From NCBI GenBank assembly GCA_030267565.1, contig BRXU01000029.1:417001-481000 (forward strand): a stretch of 64,000 nucleotides of DNA, written 5' to 3'. Made by a program: the position numbers and the translations under genes. The notes beneath the pieces were generated by a model. The model was not told the DNA's origin. It ran no database searches and was given only the letters and a program-made list of their open reading frames with translations. This DNA is from Pleodorina starrii (lineage: Eukaryota; Chlorophyta; Chlorophyceae; Chlamydomonadales; Volvocaceae). Below, one piece after another: positions 1-10,400 of this stretch (position 1 is its first letter; the number at the start of each line of letters is the position of its first letter).

Positions 1-1240
1 AGGGCGTTTACTAAGCTTCATCAGGCATTATTTAGAATCAACCACACAACATGATGAGGTGTGCAGCGCAGATAACGAGCCGGAAGCAGGCAGGTACGCA
101 CATGCCGTTCAGTTATTACACTTCCCATACATCCAAGCGGATGTCCCCGCCTGCCTACCGTTCCAAGCGATCAGCATTGTTGTCAGCAAAGCCAGCAGTG
201 ACATACTGCGCTTGGAAGAAGCCGGAGTCCCGAAACGAGCACAGGCCGCTGCCATCTGCTGACTACTGGTACCGTACTTTCGGTGCATGTAGCGCCACCC
301 GCCGCGGCCCGTGTAGAGAGAAGGTGCAGTGCTTCGACAAATAAAGTTGATCGGTCCCTTGAAATAAATTTAAAATCAAGGATGATGAGATGCGCCACGC
401 AAGATCAGAGCGAGGCAGGTGATGAGAGGCTCACATACATACATACACCAGTTGCTATTGGCTTCATGAACGCCTATTCCAAGTTTGCATTTCACAATTT
501 AAAATATAGCTACTTAAATATGATTGGAGCATGTAGGCCTGCTCCATTTGGCTCATCGCAAGTTGCCGTATGTACGGCAGGCAGGGTGTGACCAGTAGCA
601 AACGGTCGCGTCAGGCCGCGTCATGGCGTCGATGCCCTGTATGTGCGTACGCCCAAACCCCAAAATTGCGCCACTTGCGTAGCATTACGGCTCATTCACT
701 TCCGGGTTAAATCCAACTCAGAACAGGATATCTTGGTTGGTGTAAGTTGCAAGTGCGGCTTCCGGATCGTCGTTCGGTTCTGCGGTCGCGCGGCGGTTTC
801 CCAACCTCTGCGTCTTCAGCAGGTGCAGAAGTGCAGTGTTGGTCTATGAACGCGTATCATTCTACTTTTTTGTCCTTGGTTATTTTAAACGACAACGTAA
901 TAAAATATAGAGATGCAAAAGAGAGCACGTGCAAGGTGCAACAGGCAGGTAGGCAGGGTGCGACCCACGCACGCGCCCGTTGCGCACAGTACTGCCATGA
1001 TAACAATCCCGGGTTGATTTGAACAGACTCAAATATGAGGTGTTGAAAGGTTCACGATGTAGCGTTGCGGAGTTGTTTAAAAGTTTTCCTGCAACAAAAC
1101 AGTCACGAATCAGCTTCGAAAGGCGTCTGCCCATGTCGCATATATAACACCCTATATGAATACTGCCGTTGCTACCTCACGTGTAAACGCTTTCATTCCT
1201 GAGTCGTGAGTGTTCTATTGGAATCGTCCGCCGGGCTCAT
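1..1240. other. gene-free left edge
   Basis: I see no supported gene here. Short open frames on both strands lack recognisable domains and overlap each other. There are weak internal resemblances (a CTATGAACGC-type stretch followed by an AT-rich block near 470-520 and again near 845-915), which suggests old repeats, but I could not define element ends. Confidence 0.4.
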
Positions 1241-2300
1241 GTTGCCTATTTTTTTTGGGCGGGGCAAAACAAATCCTTTAGTGCGAGTGGGACCTGTCGT
1301 ACGCCTGAGTGGCCGCCACTCAGGCGCACGACAGGTAGGTCCCATGCAGTCGACCAGCACAATTGCCAACCGCCTAACATTGCCAAAGAAAAACGAATAA
1401 AGCTAAAAGTTATGGTTCTGTCAAAGAAAGTTCAAAGGAAACAGTATCGCGCACCAAGGCCGAGCAAAACAAATCCTTAAGTGCGAGAGGGGCTTGTCGT
1501 ACGCCTGAGTGGCCGCCACTCAGGCGTACGACAGGTCCCATGCAGTCGACCAGCACAATTGCCGGCGCGCGCGCCACAGGGAAGCGCCCACTTTGACACC
1601 GTGCTCTGCGTTGCTAGACACAGGGAACCGCCATGCTCGCGCGGTCTATGCCTTGCACATGACCTTTAAATGCAGGATTGCCGGCCTACAGGCCTAGCTG
1701 GGACGGCCATCACACAGAGCATGGCTGGGATGAAGTGCACTTGAGCAAAACAACACCAGCAAGGGATGGGCAAATCCCCATTTTTTTCGGAATATATGGT
1801 TGCACTAGCTATAGAAACTTTACCACTGCATTTTGGCAGGCTAAATCTGCACTGGCGTGGCTGAGCACGCTCGAGCATGCTGAGCACGGTCTTGACCGTA
1901 GTGGCGGTATTTATTGGGGACCGTGCTCGAGCACGGTCATGACCGTAGTTACTGTGTCAAGAAAGTTCAAAGGAAACAGTACCACACACCAAGGCCGAGC
2001 AAAACAAATCCTTTAGTGCGAGTGGGACCTGTCGTACGCCTGAGTGGCCGCCACTCAGGCGTACGACATGTCCCATGCAGTCGACCAGCACAATTGCCAA
2101 CCGCCTAACATTGCCAAAGAAAAACGACTAAAGGTAAACGTTATGGTTTTGTCAAAGAAAGTTCAAAGGAAACAGTATCACGCACCAAGGCCGAGCAAAA
2201 CAAATCCTTTAGTGCGAGTGGGACTTGTCGTACGCCTGAGTGGCCGCCACTCAGGCGTACGACAGGTCCCATGCAGTCGACCAGCACAATCTTCGTGAGG
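1240..2300 (+). repeat. clustered 200-bp units, each with a 45-bp palindrome
   Basis: Four copies of a unit recur as two pairs. Each unit carries AGCAAAACAAATCCTT, then a near-perfect palindrome, then CATGCAGTCGACCAGCACAA. The palindromes lie at 1292-1336, 1492-1536, 2027-2071 and 2223-2267. Each has 21-bp arms around a CCG loop, with the core CGCCTGAGTGG/CCACTCAGGCG. Spacing within each pair is about 200 bp. The middle interval (1570-1990) holds extra sequence with its own small inverted repeats (for example CCGTGCTCGAGCACGG near 1920). No open frame is maintained. Confidence 0.75.
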
Positions 2301-2529
2301 CATCCGACCGAACTGCGACGCCCATCTTTCGACGTCAAACCGGAAAACGTTAACAAGCCCTTCGCGCCCTTACTGGACTTCTTCATCACCGTTATGGCAT
2401 CCATCATGGAAGTTGAGGTATCATGATGTTGCAGCCCTCCTCATTAAGTACACAAGAGGGTGACCATGCGATAGGATGCGATACAGGGAGGGAGCCTCGC
2501 CCCGCCGCAAAAATTGCCAGAGTCCGAAT

Positions 2530-2775
2530 CAGGGTGGCTATCTTAAGATATGGATATGTATTCGGGAGAAAATTTTGGAAATCTGAAGATACTTTTGCCG
2601 TGCAAAAAGCTGAAGGTTTAGATAATCCGGCCTCACAGTTGGGCATGATATCTCCCGGGGCCGTGTTTAGCCGGGAAAATCCCCTCCTAGACAGATCCTG
2701 ACAGATACTCTCAGGGAATCTGAGCCAGGGGTATCTCTGGCCGTAGATACTCGGCAAAATAAGATAGCCACCCTG
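2530..2775 (+). mobile_element. hAT-type MITE, copy 1
   Basis: A 246-bp non-coding element begins CAGGGTGGCTATCTTA and ends with the reverse complement of that sequence. It is flanked by an 8-bp target duplication, GTCCGAAT at 2522-2529 and GTCCGAGT at 2776-2783 (one mismatch). A terminal CAGGG with an 8-bp duplication is characteristic of hAT transposons. Related copies lie at 16819-17064 (inverted) and 27284-27538. It encodes no transposase and so would need one supplied in trans. Confidence 0.8.
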
Positions 2776-3024
2776 GTCCGAGTAGATGGAATTTCCGATT
2801 TAACAGTGCCATTATTATGAACGGTGTTATCTGAGAGTGTTTTTGAGAAAGAGCCTTTGGTAATGGACTAATGCATGGTGGGCACGCACGGCTGGAAGCA
2901 CGCCATTCTTTCTATGTGGCTGGGCGGTGTTCGCGCGGGAATGGACGCATGCTTTTATTGCGATATTTTTCGTTCTGTGTTTATTAGTGGAGTGTGAAGT
3001 ACATTACATGGTGTGCCTGTGTGC

Positions 3025-3660
3025 TGCCTTCACCCCCGAATGCGAGCCCTGTACATACAGCGGCACAACAAGGCGGTCCAGACAATTACCAGTACGCTAG
3101 CCCGGGGGTCCCACGGAGGCTGCTACATTATAATGGACGCCGGCCCAGCGGACACCCGACCAGACTACGTGGCTGGCACACGCCTGCCCAAATGGCTGCT
3201 CCCGGAAATTGCGGATGAGGAACGCCTCAAGATGCGGCCCGATATACTCCTTATACCCGACATCCCCCTCCACGAAGCGCGAGCGCCAGGGTACATGGGA
3301 CCCCCAGACCCCAGTCAACACACAGTACACATTATTGAGGTCGGTTACACCGCTGACACAAACCACACACAGAAACAGCACGACAAGGCCGCACAGCATG
3401 CAGAACTGGCCAAACGCCTCACGGAAGCCGGATGGAAGGTCCGCTACACAACACAGGAAGCCATCAGCCTCGGCTTCGCGGGTACCATAAGAAAGGACCT
3501 ACGCCCTCTACTCCACACCCTAGGCACGGGCAGCAAGGAAGCCCGAACCTGCTGCAACGACCTCCACGACCATGCAGTTAGAACACTCAACACTATCGTT
3601 ATAACCCGCAGGCAAATGGAACGTAACCCCCACGCGGAACCGCAACCGGCGGGCACATAA
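3025..3660 (+). pseudogene. C-terminal restriction-like endonuclease domain of a non-LTR retrotransposon
   Basis: The frame is open from the 5' truncation point to TAA at 3658-3660. It starts with a motif like HNKAVQTITSTL and continues with KMRPDILLIPD, then HIIEVGYTAD, K..QHAELAKRL and SLGFAGTIRKDL. The spacing RPD...(I)IEV...K...H/Y matches the PD-(D/E)xK nuclease domain found after the reverse transcriptase in RLE-type non-LTR elements (R2, CRE and NeSL clades). Green algae also have Dualen/RandI elements with both endonuclease types. No reverse transcriptase remains, so the copy is dead. Assignment to RLE is by motif; the clade cannot be decided. Confidence 0.7.
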
Positions 3661-3796
3661 CCAACGACAGACCAGTCTAAAGTTCCTCGCGGTGGTGGGG
3701 GGGGACTGGGACCGGGGAAACCCGTCACCCCACCCCCTCTGCTCCCATAACCCACGCCTCGGCTCCCGGCCGGGCGTATCATTATTATTATTATTA
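3025..3796 (+). mobile_element. 5'-truncated non-LTR retrotransposon with (ATT)n tail
   Basis: A 772-bp insertion is bounded by an exact 13-bp target duplication, TGTGCCTGTGTGC, at 3012-3024 and 3797-3809. It contains the last ~200 codons of an ORF, a 3' UTR with a GGGACCGGGGAAACCCGTCA-like block, and a short ATTATTATT tail. This is the structure expected of an incomplete target-primed reverse transcription product. The same 3' end recurs at 47498-47612, and related ends lie at 6142-6247 and, on the minus strand, at 14687-15260. Confidence 0.85.
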
Positions 3797-4062
3797 TGTG
3801 CCTGTGTGCGCTGCAGCTCGTTCTGTTTGCGCTTGCATGCGAATGTCGTTGTTTATAAATTGCGATTACTACGATGTAATTTGTGCTTGGAATCGCTATC
3901 CTCGATCAGGATGACGCCATGTGTACGAGTGGTGCAAGACCATAAGCAGGGCAATGACCTGCTGCTCTTTTGTGGGAGCCAACTTGATGGCGACCGACGT
4001 GGGGTGGAGGTGCCGATGGCTCTAACGGACTGTCCTAAATTTATGATACAATACATGATTTT

Positions 4063-4491
4063 CCTTCTAGCAGTTGCTGCAAAATTATGTTGGTTCCGGT
4101 CTGGTTTCTGGGCGTTCACAGAAACAGCACTTGTACATACGTACGGGCGTACGTACATACGCGCTTTCTACGTACGAGCGAGGTAGGATAATCCGAAACC
4201 AAAAGCCATAGAAACACCCCTATTAGCCAACTAACCGATTAACTTCGGGTTATATATGTATCATTTCCGCATACGTGTATGTGACACTACTCTACGTTAC
4301 ACGAAACGACACTGTGCGTATCCGTCCGGGACCTGTACTTATTAGTGCTTTTACATTACAAGGTTGTATGTACGTTATGCTTAATTGATTGACGTTTAAT
4401 GGTCAATCTACCTATAATCTTTCCTTTGATTGCATACGTTCTCACCATGAAGTAAATAGATCTGTCCCTCCGAATTCCGTCCATAGCAATA
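4063..4491 (+). promoter_or_regulatory. duplicated 5' flank and probable promoter of M11 copy 1
   Basis: This stretch is shared, with small indels, with 18566-18979 upstream of copy 2; its proximal half is shared with 33150-33322 upstream of copy 3. It contains short CGTA/TACG simple repeats and no clear TATA box. Because it ends at the signal-peptide ATG in all three copies, it probably carries the 5' UTR and promoter. No specific transcription-factor site can be named. Confidence 0.35.
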
Positions 4492-7400
4492 ATGTCCCGA
4501 GAGGGAATACTGCTCTTGGTGACTGTGTTGACAGGAGCTGCTGTTTTATTAACTCGTGAGTAAAGCAATAATATACACCGGATGACGACGTCGCGACTGC
4601 ATCTATGAGCAAGAGGCACGCAGGCCCAAGCTTCAGGCACAGTATAAAATTCAGCAATTGTGATATAAACATACCAGCAGACGGATAGCTCGCAGTCATC
4701 TTGCCTAGATTCAAAACTCTGTCTCCTACCTGCTGGACGGCCTTTCTTACAATACTTGTACGGCGAGTTATTACCCGTCAGGAAATGCGCGACACCTTGT
4801 AATAAAGCAGGCTTGAAATAGACCGTATTAATAACATGTCTGGCGCATCTACAAGCAAGTACCGACCTATGTGGTCAAGCACACTGTTCCCTACATACTT
4901 GATCCATCGATCCAGGAGCCAATGCCCAGCAAACGTCTTGGAACAGTACCACGGATGTACAAGTCACAGTCGACGTCGAAGGTGGGAAACCTTATTACGC
5001 GCAAGGATTCCGGAAATTGGATGGCTGGGTAACGATGTATGCGCATGTTGCGGATATGCCGCTAGTAAAGGTGGTAAGCATATAATAGGTAAGCACGCAC
5101 TTATTGCGTGTGCAAACTTGCCACCTCCGATCTTCCCCAACAGGTAAAGTGGTGATGTTCATCTCACACCCTCATCCCAATGAACTTGAGCCGGCCGACC
5201 CGACTCTGAGGAGCACAATCTCCTGGACACTTGTCGACACACGTCCAGCAGCAGCCGACACCCCACCAGAGTTCTTGAATGTTACTTTTGGAGAGAAAGG
5301 CGCCTCACCACTGCAGTCCGGTGATGTGGTGGTCGCCCGTCTCACATTGACAATCCCAGCCAAGGAGGCCGCCAAGCTCGACTTGATGAATAGTAAGTAC
5401 ATTATTATAGGGCGCGCAGCAAAGTAATTGTAATGTAGATATCGGGCAGAAGTTCTTTATTTATTTCGTTAGGTTATGCACTGCTGGTCCGTCCTATCAG
5501 ACATACAGATGCATGGTAAAGTATATATGTCATGCCGCTTAACTGTTGCCGTGCATGACTTTTGTCAAACGAAAGAGGTAGGCGCGCAAAGGGGGCATGT
5601 GCGCTAAGAAGAGCGCAATTGAGCAATGCCGCCGTGGGGTGAAGGCCCTCCGAGATGGATTTATGAAATATAACTCTCTGAACTCAGGCCCGGTAGATAG
5701 ATAGGGCTACAAACGTGAAAACTTATTATCCCGTAGGAAGTGCCTGACAGTTAGGGCACTGAATTTGTGACCGCAAGGTTGCGGGTTCAATCTCGGCCTT
5801 CGATATTCGCAGAAGTCTAGGTGACCGATGGGGGCCTGGTGCATGTTTGTGGGACGAACAGCGAGGTGATCAATCGCATGGCTCCTCAACCATGTTCCTG
5901 TCCCCTCGCTGCATTGGTAGAACTCAGCACGGTTGAACGTTTAATAATGATGTGTCATGGCATATCTAGAGACGGAACCCAGCAGACGCGAAGGGGTCGG
6001 AAGGAAAAGCAACCCATTTAACGTTGTCAAAAATTTTACCCGACTTCGGCAGCTCGCTGGCTAGGTTATGTACCTCATGGTAAAGCTAGCATGTCAATTT
6101 GACCGCAAACGTACGGTCGCATTTGTGATAGCCTGGTTGTTCGCCTCCCCTGGTGGTGGCTGTGTATAGGCTCCTAGTCGAGGCTCATCGCACCCGTCCC
6201 CATAAACCACGCCAGGGTTTGCCCGGCGTAATATTATCATTATTATTCCTGGTTGTTCATGTCCATGTGCATGAATGAGCGATACCGCACGGCACATCGT
6301 TTTGAGATAGAGACATCTGAATTTCACCTACCTTGCTTTCTTCCCTGAGTCCGTCCCCAACACATGACCACCGCCTTAAATAAAATGCAGCATCTGACAT
6401 TATTGGCACCTCCTCCAAGAAGTCCTCCCGACGGCGCCAGCTAAGCGACAGGCATGAGACCGCCCGCCGCATGGTGTTGGATTTCCACAACACCCGCCGC
6501 TCTGTACGGGAGCTCATCAGCTTGCGGGATGCCTTGGGCGCCCTTGGCATATCATATGTTGGACAACAGATGAAATCAGAAACCACAACGGTCATCGAGA
6601 AGGTCTCAGAAAAGGTGTGCCACATAATAATATGAAGTACAGTATATATCCCGACTTTACGGGGGTTTCAGCAGCCAGAATAACCATCCACGCACAAACC
6701 CTGTTTCCGCAAGTAAGAAATATGGAGCTAGCATTGTGATAGATGCTCAGATCGATAAAAGCATAGCGAGCGTATGCAGCCCTTCATTTTCCGTGTACGT
6801 ACACGTTTCCGGGGTTTCCTCGCTTTCCTGGGTACAACATGAAGACGCACTGATCTGGCATCGCCGGCTGGTCTTTATTAATTTGTAAGAGGCATGCATG
6901 ATATAACACTCCTACGTTCAACTGCCACGTTAGGTATCGCTATCTTATAATTCATATGTCCTGATGCCGTGCTGGGTAAATAAATTATTAGCGAGAGCTG
7001 CTACGTAGCTAGGCTGTGGTGAACCATACCATGTCCAAGAAAGACGGATGGACATGATCGTCACACGCAGAACCATACATCTGCTGGCAACGAATGCATA
7101 TTTGGACTCAGCTAAGTCAGGTCAGCTAGGTCAGCCCTGCAACAATAATGATATATGTTCACCGGTCTAAATACCAGTCCATTCACCGTTCCGTTCACTT
7201 ACTTATTATCCTCACCTGTCGTCCTCGTAACATTTACACCGGCCTTGCACATACGTACATTGGGTGCAACTACAACGACAACGATGACGACAACGACGAC
7301 GACGATGGAAGGATCTGTTCGTCATAGACGGTGTGCAACAAAGTATGTCTTCGATTGTCTTTTTGGTCAAGGTTTCAGGTTGCGGCATGACGACGAAGAT

Positions 7401-10400
7401 GACTTTACCCCGTGTGGAGGACTGGCTATTTATCAATCCAAGAATATATGGAAATCTGGAGCGCTGGTACAAGGCAAGGGAGACCTGTCGCTCGAGTGAA
7501 CGAACGCACACATATTCATTATTCATTCGGCCATGCATTATCTTGCAATGATCCGTGACATTGCACTACCAGATAAGGAAAAGGCATGCGTGCTTTCAGA
7601 TAGAAGGTCATCGTTTTGTTGATTAAGTAAGGATGTACACGCACGCACGCACGCACGCACATCCCGCCGTGCACAAACATTTGCTTGGCTGTCATTACAC
7701 TTGGCAGCATCGATATGTCATCCACCCACTGTGTATGTATTTAATGGGATATTTTGGACGTTAGTTTTTGTATCACCCTCAGCTCGCAGCTGACTGTCCA
7801 CCTGATGCAAACTACTTCGTTCCACGCTCACAGGTGTGCACGTATGACCAGGTCACCTACAAGCGGGAAGCCAATCCAATTTTTGAAGTGACTATGCCGT
7901 GCAAAGGCACGACTCCTAACAACCTGACGTTTGACTTTCAAACTGGGTATGCGAATAAAAAGAATATGGATAACGAGATACATGCCATGGCGGAGATGTC
8001 ACAGTCGTGGTTATTGGTAGGTGCATATGTTGGATGTATGGATGGGCGCCCTAGCTACCTGGGATACATAGATAGGTAGCCCTAGCTAAGGCGCGTGTCA
8101 ATTGATTCAATGCTGGCTTACGTACATAGCTTACTACCTGCCCACGCACGGCTGCTTACAATACATGCGTCCCATTCAGTAGTGCATGCCAACGTTTCCG
8201 GTTTATTTCAGTTGAGCCTTCGTTGGATATATATCATTACTTCCTTGCAGCTGAATACGGCCGATGGCGGGTAGGTATTAGGTGAGGCAGTTGCGTGCAT
8301 TGCTACGTAAGTAAATGACCAGAAACGTCATCAGTTGTTCTCGACCCGCCCTGCCCGAGGTGGCGGCCATACATGTGCTTGTTAGTTGTCACGTCATGAT
8401 GACGGATGGAGTGAACTGTCCACAACCTTCCAAACTCAATCTGTTTGCAGACGAACCGGCCGGATCTGCAGTGGAATAAGCACCGCAAGATGTTTCTGTT
8501 TCCGTTCAACTGGGACTCGTTTATTGTAGGCTGGGGCGGCCTGGTGAGTTTCGCAATGCGTGCTTACATGTAGTTCGACATGCATAAATATAGATAGCTA
8601 GGATACGGAGAAGACGACAGCAGATTGCATACATAGCAACAGCGAGCGCGGTGCGCATGTCCGTCTGTGATTGTGGCCTGATGATTATACACAGTTATAC
8701 ATCTTCGCTTCAACCTTGGCTCTTACTTGCCATCGAGGAAAGATAGTGCATTCGTTCACTTTTGCGTCTTCCTTTATTATACCGTACATATATAAGTACA
8801 TACACCGTACATATATACGTGGTATCCGTAGCAGTCAGTCGAGTGCTGTAGATCCCTGATCTGACTTATTGAGTCCGACCTTTCATTCCCTCCTGCATTG
8901 TGTCGTTTGTGCATGTATGCGCAGGCTACCATGGGTTGCAAATCATACGATCTTAATTGGTGCTACACCTGGATAAACTTGGGCCAAAAAGATGTCGACG
9001 TTCTAAACCTCGCCACAACCGTTCAAGAGCTAAGTAGGTCACATGTGATGCGTTAACAATGCTGCCCTGCGGATTACCAATCAGTTATGTTCTTGTCCAT
9101 AATGTATGTTGCAATGATCATGAATGAATGGAGAACTCGGAGCATGCATGTGTGCCCGCCAGCTCCATCCATCCATGCATCAATCGGCATGCTTGCTTGC
9201 ATCTGCGCCTTACTTTATTTGTTTCTTGAAATTTCCTGCTTTTAGACCACAACATTGGCCTCGCTCACTCGTCGAATTTGTATTATTACTCAAGTTCGAA
9301 TACTTGGGGGAAGAATGAGTACGGTGACAATGTCTGTCCCATGGGAGGGCCGTATGTCTGGAACTACGAGCAGGCTTTCGTGTGTACCAATGCGGCGCAG
9401 GTGAGACTGCGTCAACCCTACGTAGTCCGCTAGTCCCTGCTGTAATCCATCCATCCATCCATCCGAAACGAACATCTGCGGGTGCGGGCCGGCCTCTCCA
9501 AGTGTTACCACATATATACCTTGTTGCTACAGTGGAGGAGGTTTGCTGGGGCCGTCACCGTTACCGTTTGCGGATCGGACACATGCGTGCGTGGAAGGTG
9601 TCCCGCCCAACCTAACTGTATCACGCACCGAAAATATTTGCCATCATGCTGAAGAGCGAGCATTGATAGCTAGATATCACTGCGCGCCACACTGACGATT
9701 CGATCTCCCTGCCTTTTGGATATGCGCTTTCTGTCCCTTTGTATGTACGTATGCACATGGCGGGCGGGCCAACGGCTGATCCCCCGAAATGCTTGGGCTG
9801 CAGTCGTACAAGGCTGGTTGGGCCAAACCCATCCCCGGCGGCCATATCGATGCCTACAACCTCGTTCCCGAAGTCACGCAAAGGTTCACCCTGCCATCCA
9901 CCTCCCTCAGCAAAAACAACATTCTCCGAATTATCTACGACCGTTCAAACAGGGAAATTGACAACATTTCCGCCCCAGTTGTTCAAGATGCCATCATTGT
10001 GTCGTACAGGTAGGTGCGCCTCGCTCACTTTTAATTGTAGTAGGCATAATCGCGAAGTCCGTGCCGTTTCAAGCACTAACTACGCGACCTACCTTGTATC
10101 TGCTGCACGGACTAATAATGACTACGAGCACCAACAGCTGCTGAAAGTGGGGCATGTTAATTACATGCCTGCATGCGATATGGATGCTGCTGATGACTGC
10201 ACAGACAGTTTGTTTGTTCCACCTTCTGCGTGTTGTGTTACCAAGTAAGCCCGTTACGTGTTGAGATCAGCCGTTACTGGAATGGCGTAATCCATGCATG
10301 CAGGGTCCGCCAGCAGGAGTTTGACTCAGGCCTGGAAGACGATAAAAATAGGCGCGTCTGGTGAGGCTGCGTGCTGCGTGCGGCATGCATGCGAATCGAT

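Noticed and set aside
4356..4714. Minus-strand frames with Leu-rich segments over the M11 copy 1 signal-peptide exon
   Set aside because: Shadow of the plus-strand exon; the plus-strand signal peptide joins in phase to the next exon in copies 1 and 2.
4982..5075. Extension of M11 copy 1 exon 2 through [19 protein letters not shown]
   Set aside because: The reading looks protein-like and is partly open in copies 1 and 2. In copy 1 it has no donor of the right phase before a stop, whereas the donor at 4982 gives the correct phase in all three copies. It could be an alternative isoform.
8251..8270. Mini-exon (LNTADG) between M11 exons 6 and 7
   Set aside because: The phase does not fit copy 1, and the sequence differs by indels not divisible by three among copies. 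Joining 8016 directly to 8451 keeps frame and family spacing.
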